Of a DNA stretch of 64,000 nucleotides, positions 49,357-61,653 are shown piece after piece. Position 1 is the first letter of the stretch. Every line of letters begins with the position of its first letter. The stretch comes from Zygnema cylindricum (lineage: Eukaryota; Streptophyta; Zygnematophyceae; Zygnematales; Zygnemataceae). The stretch lies in assembly GCA_037447655.1 (NCBI GenBank), contig JBBHKE010002008.1:269194-333193 (forward strand). The letters are read 5' to 3'. Position numbers and translations under genes: made by a program. A model generated the notes under the pieces. It had not been told where the DNA came from, did no database searches, and saw nothing but the letters and a program-made list of their open reading frames with translations.

Positions 49357-52300
49357 TTAACTTTCCCTGATCCATTCCGGTAAACCTTTCCCGACATCTT
49401 GCATGCTCTGCATTAAAATACTAGCAGATGGTTCCGTTGCTGTCTGAAGGGCTAGTCTGAGGCCTATCCAAACTTTCGAAAAAAGATCCTCCAATCGCCT
49501 GTTAGACAACAGTCACACCAGGGAAAAGGTCAAAATGGAGACATAAAACTACACCGTGTTTCGTCATTAGCATTAGTTTTTTTTTCTGCCTTCAAATCAA
49601 CTCTTCTCTGTGAACACTTTTCGGGTTATTAACCCAAAAGTTGTGATAGAAAGGTGAGGTTCTTACTTTCCAAGTGGCAGTCAACAAATGAAAATCAGAC
49701 ACGGGTGCACAGAAAAAAGTTGATTTCAATGGCGGAAAATAACATGAACACTAGTAACGATAAATAGTGTCATTGCAAAACTTGGAGCAAAAGCTGCTGG
49801 TGAAACTTATTGCCTCCAACAAATGAAAACGAGTGTAATGTATTTTGGAAGTACACACCGCAGTTTCAAAAGTTTACTGTGATTGTCTGAACCTCGATGT
49901 GCATTCGCATACTCCAAGCAAGAGCTCCTCAGCTCCTTTAGTTTCTGCAAAGGCGAAGAAAGGTTATCCCAACCCATGTTTCAAGGATTGTTCCCTGTAT
50001 TTGAGTACTACAGCTTACAATACTGGTTAACCCTCAGGTCAGATGAATAACCACCGCCCGTCGCTATTAGAGTTAGAGAATAATTAGCATTAACACTTTA
50101 TGAGAATTATATAGTCTAAAACATGTTCAGCAGCGTGGTTCTTCAAGGGCCACTTAACAAAATAGTGTTATTAAGACTAGTTTATAATTTTGAGTAAAAC
50201 AACGCCCACTTGAGATTAACTCTAACAGCGATAGGTCGTGTACTAACAGTGGTAGGTTGCTGGCACTCACCAACAGATAGGGGCGATGGTGAAGGAGACA
50301 TTCTCGAAAACAACGATGAAGAAAAGAATTATGATAAACAATCACCTGCACATCAGGCACGGAACTTCTTAAGTCCACAAAATCATTACAATTAACTTGT
50401 GCAGCAATTAATTTAGAAATTACAAAAAAACCGAGAAAAACACACACATGCTTACCTCATCAATAGATGTGACGGCCTGAAGCTGTGATTCCATAATTCG
50501 CCAGTTGGGTTCCAACACCTGAAATAGGCACACTGCTGAAGTTTAGTTTTGTCCTAACATAGTTTTTCCTGCCATCGAAAATAATACCGGACTGCAATTT
50601 GTAATGCATCTGAAAAAGCCAAGGCACCAAAAGGCGCCTCTTCGTAATAATAAGGGACTGGAGGGAACCCCTATGACAGCAAAGGACTAAAAGTATAAGA
50701 AAATTATTTGAGGAAAGATTTTGAGAACTTGCCTCATGCATACAGTGATATTCAATGCTTCGAAGGAGTTGAAGCATTCGCTGACCGAGACAGTTGAAAT
50801 TCCGCATTTTAGGATCCATTGAATTTCCCAAGTGCCCTCTCTATTCCACCCCCAAAAGTTGAAAATGAAAGCAGCAATAAGTGATACACTAATTGCCACG
50901 AGGACCATCACCCACACATTAAAAAAAAACATACGGAATAGCTGTGCAATAAACTCGAGCCTCTAAATGGGTACAATGTGACATTAAGCTCCAAAGCATG
51001 GTCTTAAACCTCAAAATATAATCTTATAGCCTGGAAAGTTCAAAAAACAAAGGATGTTTCATAAAGGCAGATAATTACAGATTTATGCACCTATACATTC
51101 TCCAGGCATCTTTTGCCATGTGACAACCTGCCTTTCTTTTTATTGCCAAAAATAACTTTCCTACAGAGAAAAATCACACTACCTGTTCTGCTAAATTTTG
51201 CAATATCATACTAAACGTCTAGTCAATATTCTGAAACTTCACATATTTCCTTAAGGCCCACCACGAACTAGGAGACTAGACCAAATGCATATTGTAGTCA
51301 CACTAGACTCTAACCAACTCCATAATTCTCCAACTAATGTCCTCCTCCATGACCTTTCTCACCTCTAGCTGTCGTTTGGTGCTAAGACAGGAGAAGAGAT
51401 GGCGAAAGACTAATCTGTAAACTACGAGTGACTTCTCAGAAACCACCAGCGATATCGGCCATGGAACCTGTAACAAAGAATTTCCACAATTAACAAACTT
51501 CCCTTTCCCGGTGGTAGAAGGACATTGGTCTAACCATAGTTCAAAAGTGTGAAAACAATTGGAAATGCCATATGCAATTTCCCATTACTATACACATATT
51601 ATATGGTTTATTCAAGTATAATACGGTAAATACCACATGTAGACCACATATAGCGTTTCCAAAAGTTTTTGCACAGTTAAACTATCGTCTCAACGACAGG
51701 CCAGCATGGTTTGGTCTTAAAAGGGCATCTGACAGGGAGATCAGACATCAATTTTTTCATCATTGAACAACCCGAAGAACGTATGGGTTTTTATATCCGA
51801 AACCATATGTGGAACTCCCCTCTGAGCTGTTACAGGTTATCTGAAAATCATTATCCTTCCTTTTGAATTGCGGTTCAATTGTGGAAAACACATTACCTCT
51901 AAAAAACACTCACCTTATAGTCTAAAGTAAAAGCATCCCAACCGGAAGAGGGATCCAATCCATCCAAAGTACCCTCCTGTTCAACAATAGCACCATATTC
52001 CTCTCCTCCACTTGCTATCTCCTGACCAACTTCTCTGACCACTTTGCTATTTCCAAAATCTTTTTCAACAGCATCCACTTGGGAATAAATTGGTTCAGAA
52101 TTCTGCAATAACGGTTATCGATGGTAAGCGTTGCGTTCTAAATCTCCCTTTTCAAAAAAAAAAAAACTTATTTCCCTTCTGTTGAAAACTGAACTGAATT
52201 GTCAGTTTATAACCTGGCTTTAAAAGCTCAAATGTCAATAAGTGGAATTTTTCCAAAGCTTCAGTTTATCACCTGGCTTTAAAAGCTCAAATGTCAATAA

Positions 52301-55300
52301 GTGGAATTTTTCCAAAGCTGATCCTGAGTAATTTAACAACAAATTTTAGCTGTCACAACATCAGTGCTGCCACCCCTCCTGGCGAGAACAAGACCAGAAG
52401 ACGGACAAAAAAAAGTTTGAATTTAGAAACTCCAAATGAAATTGACAGAACCCACAAACATCCGCGAAAAACCTTATCCAGAGGACAACAAAAATGTACA
52501 TGGTGAAAAATCATAGAAATCAGGGAGACCACACAAGCACAACAGCAACAACCACTAGAAGACAAAGAGCTCCAAGAAGATGTGCTCAATACAGTGCCAA
52601 TGAAATCCATGGACAAAAGTTTGTAACACGACCAAAAATAATAAAGGAGCTCTGGCAATGAATGAAAACTACACTGCCCATCGTTATTAGAGTTAATCCC
52701 TGTAATTTAAGAGAGTCTTCGTTAAACCAAAATTAAAAATCATTGTTAACAACACGAACCACGTTGCAAATCATAATTTAGTGCATTTAGTCTAAATAAA
52801 GTGTTAACGCTAATACACCGTGAATCGCTATTAGCGTTAATAACGCTAATTCGGCGCCCCCAAATTTTGACCCTCGAACCTAAAATAGAATTAATAACTC
52901 TAATTGTTTTTTGGCGTTAATTCTCACATGTTCAAACGCCGTCTATGTAAACACAGGCGATAACGGCTACACTATGGGAAAAATGTACCCAAATTAGAGT
53001 TATGCATAAATTAGAGTAAAAAGAAATTTGGCGAAAGGCCTTGAACCCAAATTAAAATTATTAACACTAAATGTTTTTTTACACTAAGGGTGGACTTCCA
53101 TTAGCGAAAAAGTGGGGTTTTTTACTGACGGCCGTACCGTTTCGTACAGGTTCGTACAAAATCTTTTTTTTTCAACGAAAATAACATTACAGAAAATTGT
53201 CCAAGGTTGTAGGCGTAAATTAGGACCGTCGGATTTTTATTACACTTTTTATCCGTGACGCTACGTCATCAACCTATAGTTTTCTAAGACTGCACAGTGA
53301 GGACAATTCTCGAATACAGAACGTGTAAAAATAGGCCGCGTGGAAAAGGTGAAAAGAATCCACGATGAGCGCGCGCGTATGTGCGTACACGTCGCAAGGG
53401 CCATGTGCCTTCCGCCAGGGTGGCTGCGAATCCGCCGAAATTATTCCGTCGCGCTCCCACCATCAAAGTTTGCCGCAGCCTTTTTGTCGTTGCGTTTTGA
53501 AATTTTGGGTAGTACATTTAATGCCCTCTGTACGAGTCATTAATTACCTCCGCTGGTACAGATATTATCTCCGCTGGTACAGATATTACTTCCGCTCGTA
53601 CAGATATTGCGTTCTGACATTGCATTCAAAGATTCTTTCCAGATTTTAAGCATCGAATATTAACCTACATGTTACCAACCAGAATGAGCCACGCAGGTTT
53701 ACAGACGCGACCTAATGGAAGGCACGCCCTTCAGTAAAATTTTCCGTACAATTACTGGGACGTCTAATGGAAGTCCACCCTAATTATTTCTTAACGCTTA
53801 TAGCGATTCACGGTGTAGTTCACTACACCGCGAATCGCTATTAGCGTATATAACGCTAATTCGGTTCCCACAAATTTTGACCCAAATTCTCAAATAGAAT
53901 TATTAATTCTAGTTTAAATTTTGAGTAATTTCTAATAAGAGTAAATGATTTACCCTAAAATTTTGAAATTCATTTTTTTTTTACGCTATTTATTTCTTGA
54001 CGCTAATAGCGATTCGCGGTGTAGCTCTAATAGCGATGACCGTGTAAGCTCACCAATGTGAAGGTAATGTCTCCATGAAATGGATCTCCGTTGCAAAGAG
54101 AGGTTCGTAAAGCGTGATCCAGCATAGACTGCATCCCATAAAAATAAAGTGAATTCTCAACAGAGAGCTGAGAAATCAAACACAGAGTATAGAATATAGA
54201 ACAGAGCATAAAAATCTCTGAACACACCAGTGCAAACATGCACAGGGCAACAAGCTCATAGGGTGATCGTAATAGAGAATTCTCATGGTTTCTGAAAAAT
54301 CATACACAAATACTCTTAAAACTGGATCAAGTGTACAGCTATTAACATATTACTCACTAAACGAGTAACTTTTGATAATGTGGCCCCCCCTACCAACAAC
54401 ATAACGGAAACTTTCAGTCATGGGTGTTAAGAAATTGTACCGCCAAAGTACGTTTAGATAGAGAGTCTGTCCATTTCTCCAGCTCATCAGCAGCACTGTC
54501 CATGAAGTCATGAATGAAATCGCTCTGTCCACCAATATTAGGCCCAGACAAATATCAGTGTAGAGATTTAGTAAGACAGCAAGGTTATGCAATCATTAGA
54601 TAGCTCATTGTGACTAAATTATTAAAGAATACAAATTTGAGCTGTTACAGTTATACAGCATTCAGGAAGTTGGGTAATTAGGGCCCTAAAACACTATTTG
54701 ACCCCTGTTACTCCATGCACCACCAAAGGTGCAAACCACAATTTTTACAAATGATGCCCTGTACCACCTGTCTGTATGAAAACATTAAGTGTGTGATGCA
54801 ATTCTTTTAAGATTATATCAAGTTTAGCGTGAATTGGAAAAGGTATCACAATGTTTAGCTTGCTAAACGCAATCATGCACCCTGGAGAGTCGGAGAAGGG
54901 GGTTTAAACAAAACCGTTTATCTGAAAAATAGCTCAAATGACTGCTCTTACGCAGGTTCTAATTAATGTTAAAACGACTTGATGAACGGGCAAGCTTGAT
55001 TCGATTTCAATGATCACTTAAGCAATTTAATGATGAGCATATTTGGGAATGAAGGTTGAAATCCGAATTCTTCTGTCCTCTGTTGCCACTTTCTATTGAT
55101 ATCATGCAAAAAGCTTTTCTAGTCCTATCTCCATACTAGTTAAGTAGGACGTGCAAACTCGTGATGAAAAACTTAACAATAACGATTATTAACTCTTTTG
55201 CTGGGTGGAACTATCACTGCACAGATTTCAGTTTTCTGTAAATATCAGCAAAAAACCCAACCATAGAACGTGCTATTTTGTGGTTTAAAAAAAATGGGCT

Positions 55301-58300
55301 GCTACGATGTCCACAAAGGGAGAGAAACCTTGTTGAAAAGACAAAAATTAGGAGGAAATGCAAGCATTGTGAGATTGGAAAAGATGTAAGACACTGTATC
55401 ATCATCTAAATAGAATGAACTATATTTTTTTTGTTCAGATTCCTCCCTGCATTTTCATTGCGTAAGTGAACTATAAGTCATATCAATCTCCGACAAGGAA
55501 AACAGGTTTGAAGGCATTGCCAAGTTCTGAAGACCAATTATGCCCATCCCATCAAAATGATCCTCACCTGATCCAACAGGAAGCAATGTTTGATTGACTG
55601 TAGACGCGTCATGAGCTCAAACTGTTCCACCCCAGATTGAAGAAGGACGAAAATAAGCTGACAAACAGTCAGGTCATGGTGTGTTTCACAGTAGAATGTC
55701 AAAAAACCGAGTGCTCTACTTTGAGTTTACCTTAGCTTGCGATAATCGCAAATAAAAGAGAAAGAAAAAGAGCAAGCTGTCCAAATTAAATAACTAATTA
55801 AGCTTAATCACCTAATGTTATTATCGAAAAGGTGATTTTGGATTTCTTTTGCATTTTAGCCTCAGCTGCAGATACACATTCCTACATCCCACCTGTCTGT
55901 CATTAAAATCATAAAATAGAATGTTTTATGCTCCAATGTTTCCAAATAAGTTATATATTGCAAGCAAAACAAAAGATCCTCTGCAATGATTTTACCAACA
56001 ACCTGGCAGGAGCACTAATAAAAATGTTTAAGGCAAAAGAGAAAGTGCCTTCAACCACTTCTTGGCAAACGCAACAATAAAAAATTGTTTACATTCCTGC
56101 TCCTATACTCTGAGGTTTTGTCACTGCCTTTCCAAACATGTTAAGGCTGTTAGTGAATTAGATGCCAGAAAATGCCACATCAAAATAATAATAGCGACAC
56201 ACCTCCTCCTTTATTAGGTGCAACATTTCTGCAGAGCTCCATTTATAAGCAATTTGAATACATTCCATATATGAAACCTCGTCTTTGGCGCTAGTCAGGC
56301 GAGTTTCAGAGCTCCCTGAAAAAGGCATCTGAAATCCTTTCCCTCACCAGTTATGCAGTAAGATAACGCCCCTTCAAGATTGGAGAACAAAAAAACCATG
56401 ACATTTCAAAAAAAATATGATAAAAAAACTTCAATTTCGTATTAATATCTATTATGATATTTACATTCATGGGACACACACCATAACATTGCTACGCAAG
56501 ATGAAGTTCTGTTACAACCGTTAATGAAAATTGTTCAAACAATTGGTTTTCACTTGTTAACAGATTTATTATTTCCTTTTGAATTGTTATCTAATAGCCT
56601 CCTAGCAGTCTATCATATGAAGAGCCACGTGTGACTCGAAACTCGGTAATCACAATCCCACTTACAAAAAAAAAAGCATATTGATGTCTTTGATTCCTGT
56701 CATGCTCTACACCATGTGTTGTCATTTCTCAGAGCCCTTCAGAAATTATTTGCTTGAACAATGAACTTATGTTTGAATACCATATTTGTCCAACACAAAT
56801 GTCAAACGTCACAAGGATTTCAAAAGCAATCCACAGAAAGTCACCGTCCTTTATGGACTTGTGGAAGAAAGAGAGAGAGAGGGAGCAATTAGTAGTTTGG
56901 CATTTTATGCCCATAGCATGCATTAGCTGAAGTAGAGAGAGAGAGGGGGGGGGAGGGAGATAGGGAGAGAGAGAGAGGTGTGATTATTAGTAAAGAGGGG
57001 GGAAGTTAAAATTTCAGTGAATAAAGAGTTATCTGAAGATTTGAGAGTGAGAGAAGGGGGGGGAAAGGGAGAGGGGGAGAAGAGAGGGAGAGAGAGAGAG
57101 GGCGAGAGCGAGAAAAAGAGAGAGTGAGAGAGAGAAACAGAGAGAGGGACAGAGAGAGAGGTCGTGCAAGAATGTTTATCCTTGGTGACTTGGCCTAAAT
57201 AATCTCACCGTCACTGTGCGGCCACATTCCCGGATCGCAGTTAAGCATTTCCCAGTTGTCAAAATTCGCTCAGTTTCTCCCTGCAAGAATTCTGGTATGC
57301 AGAGAGGGCGAATCCGATAACATTTCTCCCAATAGTGGGAGCTTTCCTGTCTTGGCGAAAACACACATAAAATTGCACAAATGGTGAGAGATCTGTCCTG
57401 GACCATCACTGTTTGTAAGCAACATAGACACAAGAGTTATCTCCCATGCTGTTGTATTTCACCTCCATATTTCAAGTGACAATGTATTGCCTATTCAAGA
57501 GATATTTGTCGAAGGAAAGACTTATGGACAACCGCCAAAGGGATTAATGGTTGTAGGCCTTTGTCAGAAGACGCACCATATGCACAGTTTCGTCTTTCTC
57601 AACCATGAATTCCTCGAATGGATCATCAAGGATCCCTTGATAAAGCCATCTGCACAAGCCCAGTTCCTACATATGAGTGTGAATTTCAATAATGAACTCA
57701 CTAATAAATTTCAACAAAAATTATTACTTTTTTTAAATAATAGAGCTCCTGTCAGTCACTTCAAAAACTTTTACAAAAAGGCAGCATTATCTTATGCATA
57801 ACTTGGAAACAACTGTCACGAAAGACAAAGGAGAACATAGATATACATCATCTTTGAAATAACTTCCAATTTCAGCATAGACACAACAGAACATAACCAT
57901 ATATCACCTGAGGAAAAGTCGGCGCCATACATCATTTTGGGATAACTTGCGGCATCACCCACCACAGACAAAGGAGAAAAATTATAAGACTAGGCTTATC
58001 ATGGGCTCACCTTTCCAACATCTCTGTATAAGGCTGACAGCCGGCTTTCCAGAGGGCGTACAAAACAGTCTGATGAAAATTTGTGTCGTCGGGCGGGAAA
58101 AACCTCATCTGAACGCATTTAACAGACATTATCGTAAGAAAAATGGGCTCCCGCGCTGAATCAATGGCAGCAATATTTTCATCTGACAGAAAAAATGCTC
58201 CATCATTTGCAATTACGGTTCAACAACCACACGGTCACCATTTACATCTACTGGATTACAAAGCTTAATACAAAATAGTGGGCATAGCCACTGCTTAAGT

Positions 58301-61300
58301 AATAAAGCCGTTGAGAATAAGCCTATCCACGCTATAGTAAGTTCTGGGGTTGTTGACAGAGATTTGTACCTTTTTGGTACAAAATTTGTACCTCTTTGGT
58401 ACTTTTTTTTGGTTTTGTCCCAAATGGTAGGAATCTCGATTTACATCCCGAGTTTCACCATAGTGCAGATTGGCAGTTATGCCAATAGGTTCGATAGGCT
58501 ACGTGTGAGAATCACGATGAAATAGTTCCACACAGGAAAAATACAGCACAACAGAAGATAATAAAAGCTGAACAGGATTTATAAAGGAAAGACCTATGTC
58601 AAATAAGTGTATGGATGGCTGGAGTCCTTGAAGCAAAATGTAAACTGCAGTGTCCCTTCGTGTACGAGTAAACAAAATCCGGAATTCTAAAATCTCCTCC
58701 TTTTGACGAGATCTTAAGAACCCAGAGGTCCTCACATCATACTCAAGCTGATTGCACAGGCACTAAGGAAACACATGTATCCAAACTTGGAGACTGTTAC
58801 CTCTTCAGTAACAAAATTGAGTAGAAGAGCTCCCATAAGATTTTTCTTTCTTGCTCGATGTAGAAGAGAGGCCAGCACCTTAAAAAGGTCTACAAAAGGC
58901 TGCCGTGTACAAAAAAACATAAACGTCAAGAAGGGAGGCACATTGATCCGTTTCCTTTATTTATCACATACAACTGTGACGTCCAAGTGCAACATCTGAA
59001 CAGACTCAAATTTAAAGTACCGTAGGATGTACCAAAATCTAAGAAAAGATTGTTTTCTGTTCCTACAGCACAAGAAAAAGGATGCAAGTTTGCCAGTGAA
59101 TCCAGGACCTAGTTGGAAGGAGGCATGAAAACCTGAATGAACACAAGGAAAACAAAAGGAAACATAATCTTTTCACAAATATTTGACAACTCCATACTTA
59201 CTTGGCATAACTCTTTCATTTCGGACAAGAGAAACCTTTGGTCAATTCGTAACCTGCTTTCCACTGTTGTCCCTACCAAGTCCAGCTCCTGCAGAATGCA
59301 TCCAACAGACAAAATCGTTAAACATAAACAGGGTTTGCCCGTATCAAATGTAACTTAAAGCTAAGCGACACAAAAAATAAAAAGGACAGTTTTTGACTGA
59401 GACATGCGTACCTTATGGCACACAAACAGGAAGAAAAAAGGAACTTCCTAGCTAACACCATCTGCTAATTGTTCTCTTACTTTCAAGTGCGACAGCTAGC
59501 CAGCCTGAATGAAGTGAATGCAGCCCACTTGTGTAACAGAGGATTGTAACCAAAATTGTGGCAAACAAAACAGAGCACATATACTTCTCCATTCGCAAAC
59601 ATCCTTAAATTGCTCAAGTCAGGAAGATGGAACCACTATTTTCTGCAAGAGATCATCGCTCACACCTGTATAACAGCAAAAAGCTGTCTCCCTAAGGCAT
59701 GGCTGACTCGGCCCCGTGTATAACACTGAGTATAAACTGCAAACTGTTGCACTTGAAAGCGGTCTGAGCATAGATGCAGTATTTTCCCTGCCGATTTCTG
59801 CAGCATAGGAAAGAAGACAAAGTGCTGAAAATTTTAAGCGACCAATAAAACAACTAAAACTATATCACAATGATTCACATCTACAAGAAAATAAAAAGAA
59901 AAAGCATTAAAACTACATTCTGTTTCACATCTCAAGCTTCAATGTTTTGGTGTTTGTCCTTGTCCGCGTCAGTAAACCGAAGTGCCTATTTCCAAGGCTA
60001 GTTCTAGTCACCAGCTTTCCTACGTTCCACACTTCGAAAATGTTCAAACCTACCTTCAAACGGCCTGGAATAGATCCTGAGATGTAAAACTCCACATCAT
60101 GCTGCTCCGACTTTTTACTCGTCTGAGTTTTGATGAAAATGCCCTCAGCTCCCCTAAGTGCAGTAATAAGATCATCTATAAGGGCCTTCTCCAGCCATCC
60201 CTGTAGACATAACAAAGCAAGAAGATAGTTCAGAAACGAATCTTTGTATCATTCGCCAACGGGAATGCTGGCTCCAGTTAGTGTACAGCCATCTACCTGC
60301 TGGTCGAGGGACAGTTCGCCAACAGCATGGCCTCCTGCGTCAATCCTGCCATAAGCATCCCACAAAGTGTTGCATTATTAAGTGACACAAAGCAAGCCAC
60401 ACCACTGCAAAATAGGAGCGATTCAGACAAAAACTGTTGAGAATCTTTAAAAGAGCTAGAATTGACATAAACGGCAGCTAAGCTGAAGCGCAGTTTAAAG
60501 CTTGTAAGGCAAGACAAGACAATGTCCAGCAACATGCATTAACAAAGAGGAATGAAGCAAGATATCTTATTGCATGCATAAACTTAATACTACTGTCCAC
60601 TCACTCCCTCTTCCGTGCAATTGAAGTGACCCACATGATTCTGAACGTTACAAGCATGTGCATAACACTGATTCAGAGACAGAATAATACCTGTCTTCAT
60701 CCGAAGTCGAAACGATTTCATTATTCTCCCTCAGTTCACAATCCTGGAAGGAAGCAGAAGTGAAAGCTCCTTATCAGACTCACCGTCTGCAGAGAAGTGA
60801 AAATTGGATGACATTACAGTTTCACTTAAGTTTGTTTGAAATTCATTCGTAAAAACTGAACGTTGACGGTCACAAACACAGGGTACAGACATTTCGCAGA
60901 TCTAAAGAAAAAGATACTGGTAAACTCACATAGGAAGCAATAGAGATAAAAAGAAAATGCACAAACCATAATGGCAACAAGGCAACCTTCAAGGCATGTA
61001 ACTGCTTGTTACAACCATTTCACAGCCTTCTATATTTTTGAGGGATAATCAGGACTTATGAAATGAAAAGGAAAAAAGTAATAACAATAAGTGAATAAAC
61101 AGTCGAGGAGAGGTAAAGCATCAAAAATAGCTAATTTTGCAAATAGCATGTAGAGACAAACAGTTTTGGAGCTGCATTCCTACATTTCTATTTATAACCA
61201 TGCACTTGCCAGAGAAACGCTCAGGCTCACCTTTGTCTGAATGTACAAAGCAATTGAAACAAACCAGTACAAACGATCATATTTCAGAGATGACTGAAAT

Positions 61301-61440
61301 TTGCCTGCTGTTATACTGACCTGTAAAGAAACAATGATATATCAGTTTTTACATGATAGTATTTAAGAACAAACCTGAATTAAAGAATTTCTGACCAAAA
61401 ATACGCGCTCTTCCCAAGGCAAGGTCCTCGTATAATCCAT
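49357..61440 (-). CDS. GCP2: Gamma-tubulin complex component 2 (GCP2/SPC97 homologue), complete
   Basis: Subunit of the gamma-tubulin small complex that nucleates microtubules. Exons, high to low: 61440-61375, 60743-60691, 60345-60297, 60200-60054, 59797-59666, 59288-59202, 58899-58801, 58693-58646 (borders uncertain), 58069-58011, 57649-57577, 57346-57209, 56328-56203, 55621-55568, 54524-54441, 54128-54054, 52102-51914, 51467-51363, 50840-50733, 50518-50456, 50345-50271, 49944-49859, 49498-49357. Phases agree throughout and give about 685 residues, the usual plant GCP2 size. Landmarks: ALIDDLITALRGAEG, WLYQGILDDPFEEFMV, RILTTGKCLTAIRECG, LQSIKHCFLLDQ, AFTLDYK-VPWPISLVVSEKS, FRHLFSCLSTKRQLE, VLEPNWRIME. 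The ATG at 61440 (MDYTRTLPWEERVFL) is the first in-frame Met after the preceding stop. The intron after exon 50840-50733 starts with GC. Several introns hold TIR elements. Confidence 0.93.
49552..49770. mobile_element. Degenerate TA-target MITE in the last GCP2 intron
   Basis: The left end is TA plus CACCGTGTTTCGTCATTAGC. The right end (AACACTAGTAACGATAAATA) is eroded. The interior follows the MITE at 34464-34666. It fills most of the intron between exons 49944-49859 and 49498-49357. Confidence 0.65.
50052..50240. mobile_element. TA-target MITE (CACC family), 189 bp, in a GCP2 intron
   Basis: The left end CACCGCCCGTCGCTATTAGA and the right end TCTAACAGCGATAGGTCGTG are imperfect inverted repeats. 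The right TA is intact; the left is mutated. It lies 30 bp from the donor of exon 50345-50271. Confidence 0.7.
52202..52319. repeat. Two-copy tandem repeat, 59-bp unit
   Basis: Units 52202-52260 and 52261-52319 differ at about one base (TTTATAACC against TTTATCACC). They lie in the GCP2 intron between exons 54128-54054 and 52102-51914, so this is a recent local duplication. Confidence 0.95.
53088..53780. mobile_element. PIF/Harbinger-like (TAA-target) non-autonomous element, 693 bp
   Basis: The ends GGGTGGACTTCCATTAG and CTAATGGAAGTCCACCC are perfect 17-bp inverted repeats flanked by TAA on both sides (53085-53087 and 53781-53783). A 3-bp TAA/TTA duplication is typical of the PIF/Harbinger superfamily; that assignment is an inference. 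No transposase frame is seen. Confidence 0.83.
53548..53610. repeat. Three tandem copies of a 21-bp unit
   Basis: The unit CTCCGCTGGTACAGATATTAT is repeated three times with a few changes, inside the TAA-target element. Confidence 0.95.
53826..54021. mobile_element. TA-target MITE (CACC family), 196 bp, intact ends
   Basis: The ends CACCGCGAATCGCTATTAGC and GCTAATAGCGATTCGCGGTG are perfect inverted repeats with TA on both sides. It is the best-preserved short member. It lies 8 bp from the neighbouring element 52816-53815, both inside the outer element. Confidence 0.92.
55348..56969. repeat. Source segment of a direct duplication inside GCP2
   Basis: This stretch, holding GCP2 exons 56328-56203 and 55621-55568 and their introns, recurs at 62379-64000 at a constant offset of 7,031 bp with only scattered substitutions. 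Flanks differ abruptly at the left boundary (shared sequence starts TTAGGAGGAAATG). Confidence 0.95.
56934..57160. repeat. GA-rich purine tract in a GCP2 intron
   Basis: Interrupted runs of GAGAGA, GGGGG and AGAGAAA on the plus strand, upstream (in the minus sense) of the exon 56328-56203 acceptor. The duplicated copy at the right edge of the window ends inside the same tract. Confidence 0.9.
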
Positions 61441-61653
61441 GTTATCCTTGGGGCTTTCAGGCACTTCAAAATTCGAATCAAATATGTTAAATTTGCTGTG
61501 TGATGGATAAACAAGGCCAAGCGTTTGAATAAACAACCTGTCACAGAATTTGGACACAATCGGCACCACGGGAACGTAGCTTTGCTGCAAAAGTGCAATT
61601 TCGTTTCATTTCTCCGGCGTCGCTGGGGCGGGGCCTATAGATTCCCACAAAAG
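61441..61653. promoter_or_regulatory. Short bidirectional promoter candidate between GCP2 and a divergent gene
   Basis: Only 213 bp separate the GCP2 ATG (61440, minus) from the ATG at 61654 (plus). A GC-rich GGGGCGGGGCC lies at about 61624-61634. If both starts are right, the two 5' UTRs and core promoters must share this interval or overlap. Confidence 0.5.

Larger units (their letters stand above)
52816..53815. mobile_element. TA-target MITE (CACC family) split by a TAA-target element
   Basis: The ends CACCGTGAATCGCTATTAGC and CGCTTATAGCGATTCACGGTG (one mismatch) are inverted repeats with TA flanks. It contains the 693-bp element at 53088-53780; without it the MITE would be about 304 bp. 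Confidence 0.87.
52672..54044. mobile_element. Outermost TA-target MITE of a nested stack in a GCP2 intron
   Basis: The left end CACTGCCCATCGTTATTAGA and the right end TCTAATAGCGATGACCGTG pair imperfectly; both sides have TA (52670-52671 and 54045-54046). Two more members of the family are inserted inside it (52816-53815 and 53826-54021). The right end lies 7 bp inside the intron from the donor of exon 54128-54054. Confidence 0.75.

Noticed and set aside
61441-61590. In-frame N-terminal extension of GCP2 (about 50 codons upstream of Met at 61440)
   Set aside because: It has no ATG. It would need a spliced upstream exon through a CAG at about 61591, for which no partner exon was found. The ATG at 61440 gives the normal GCP2 length.
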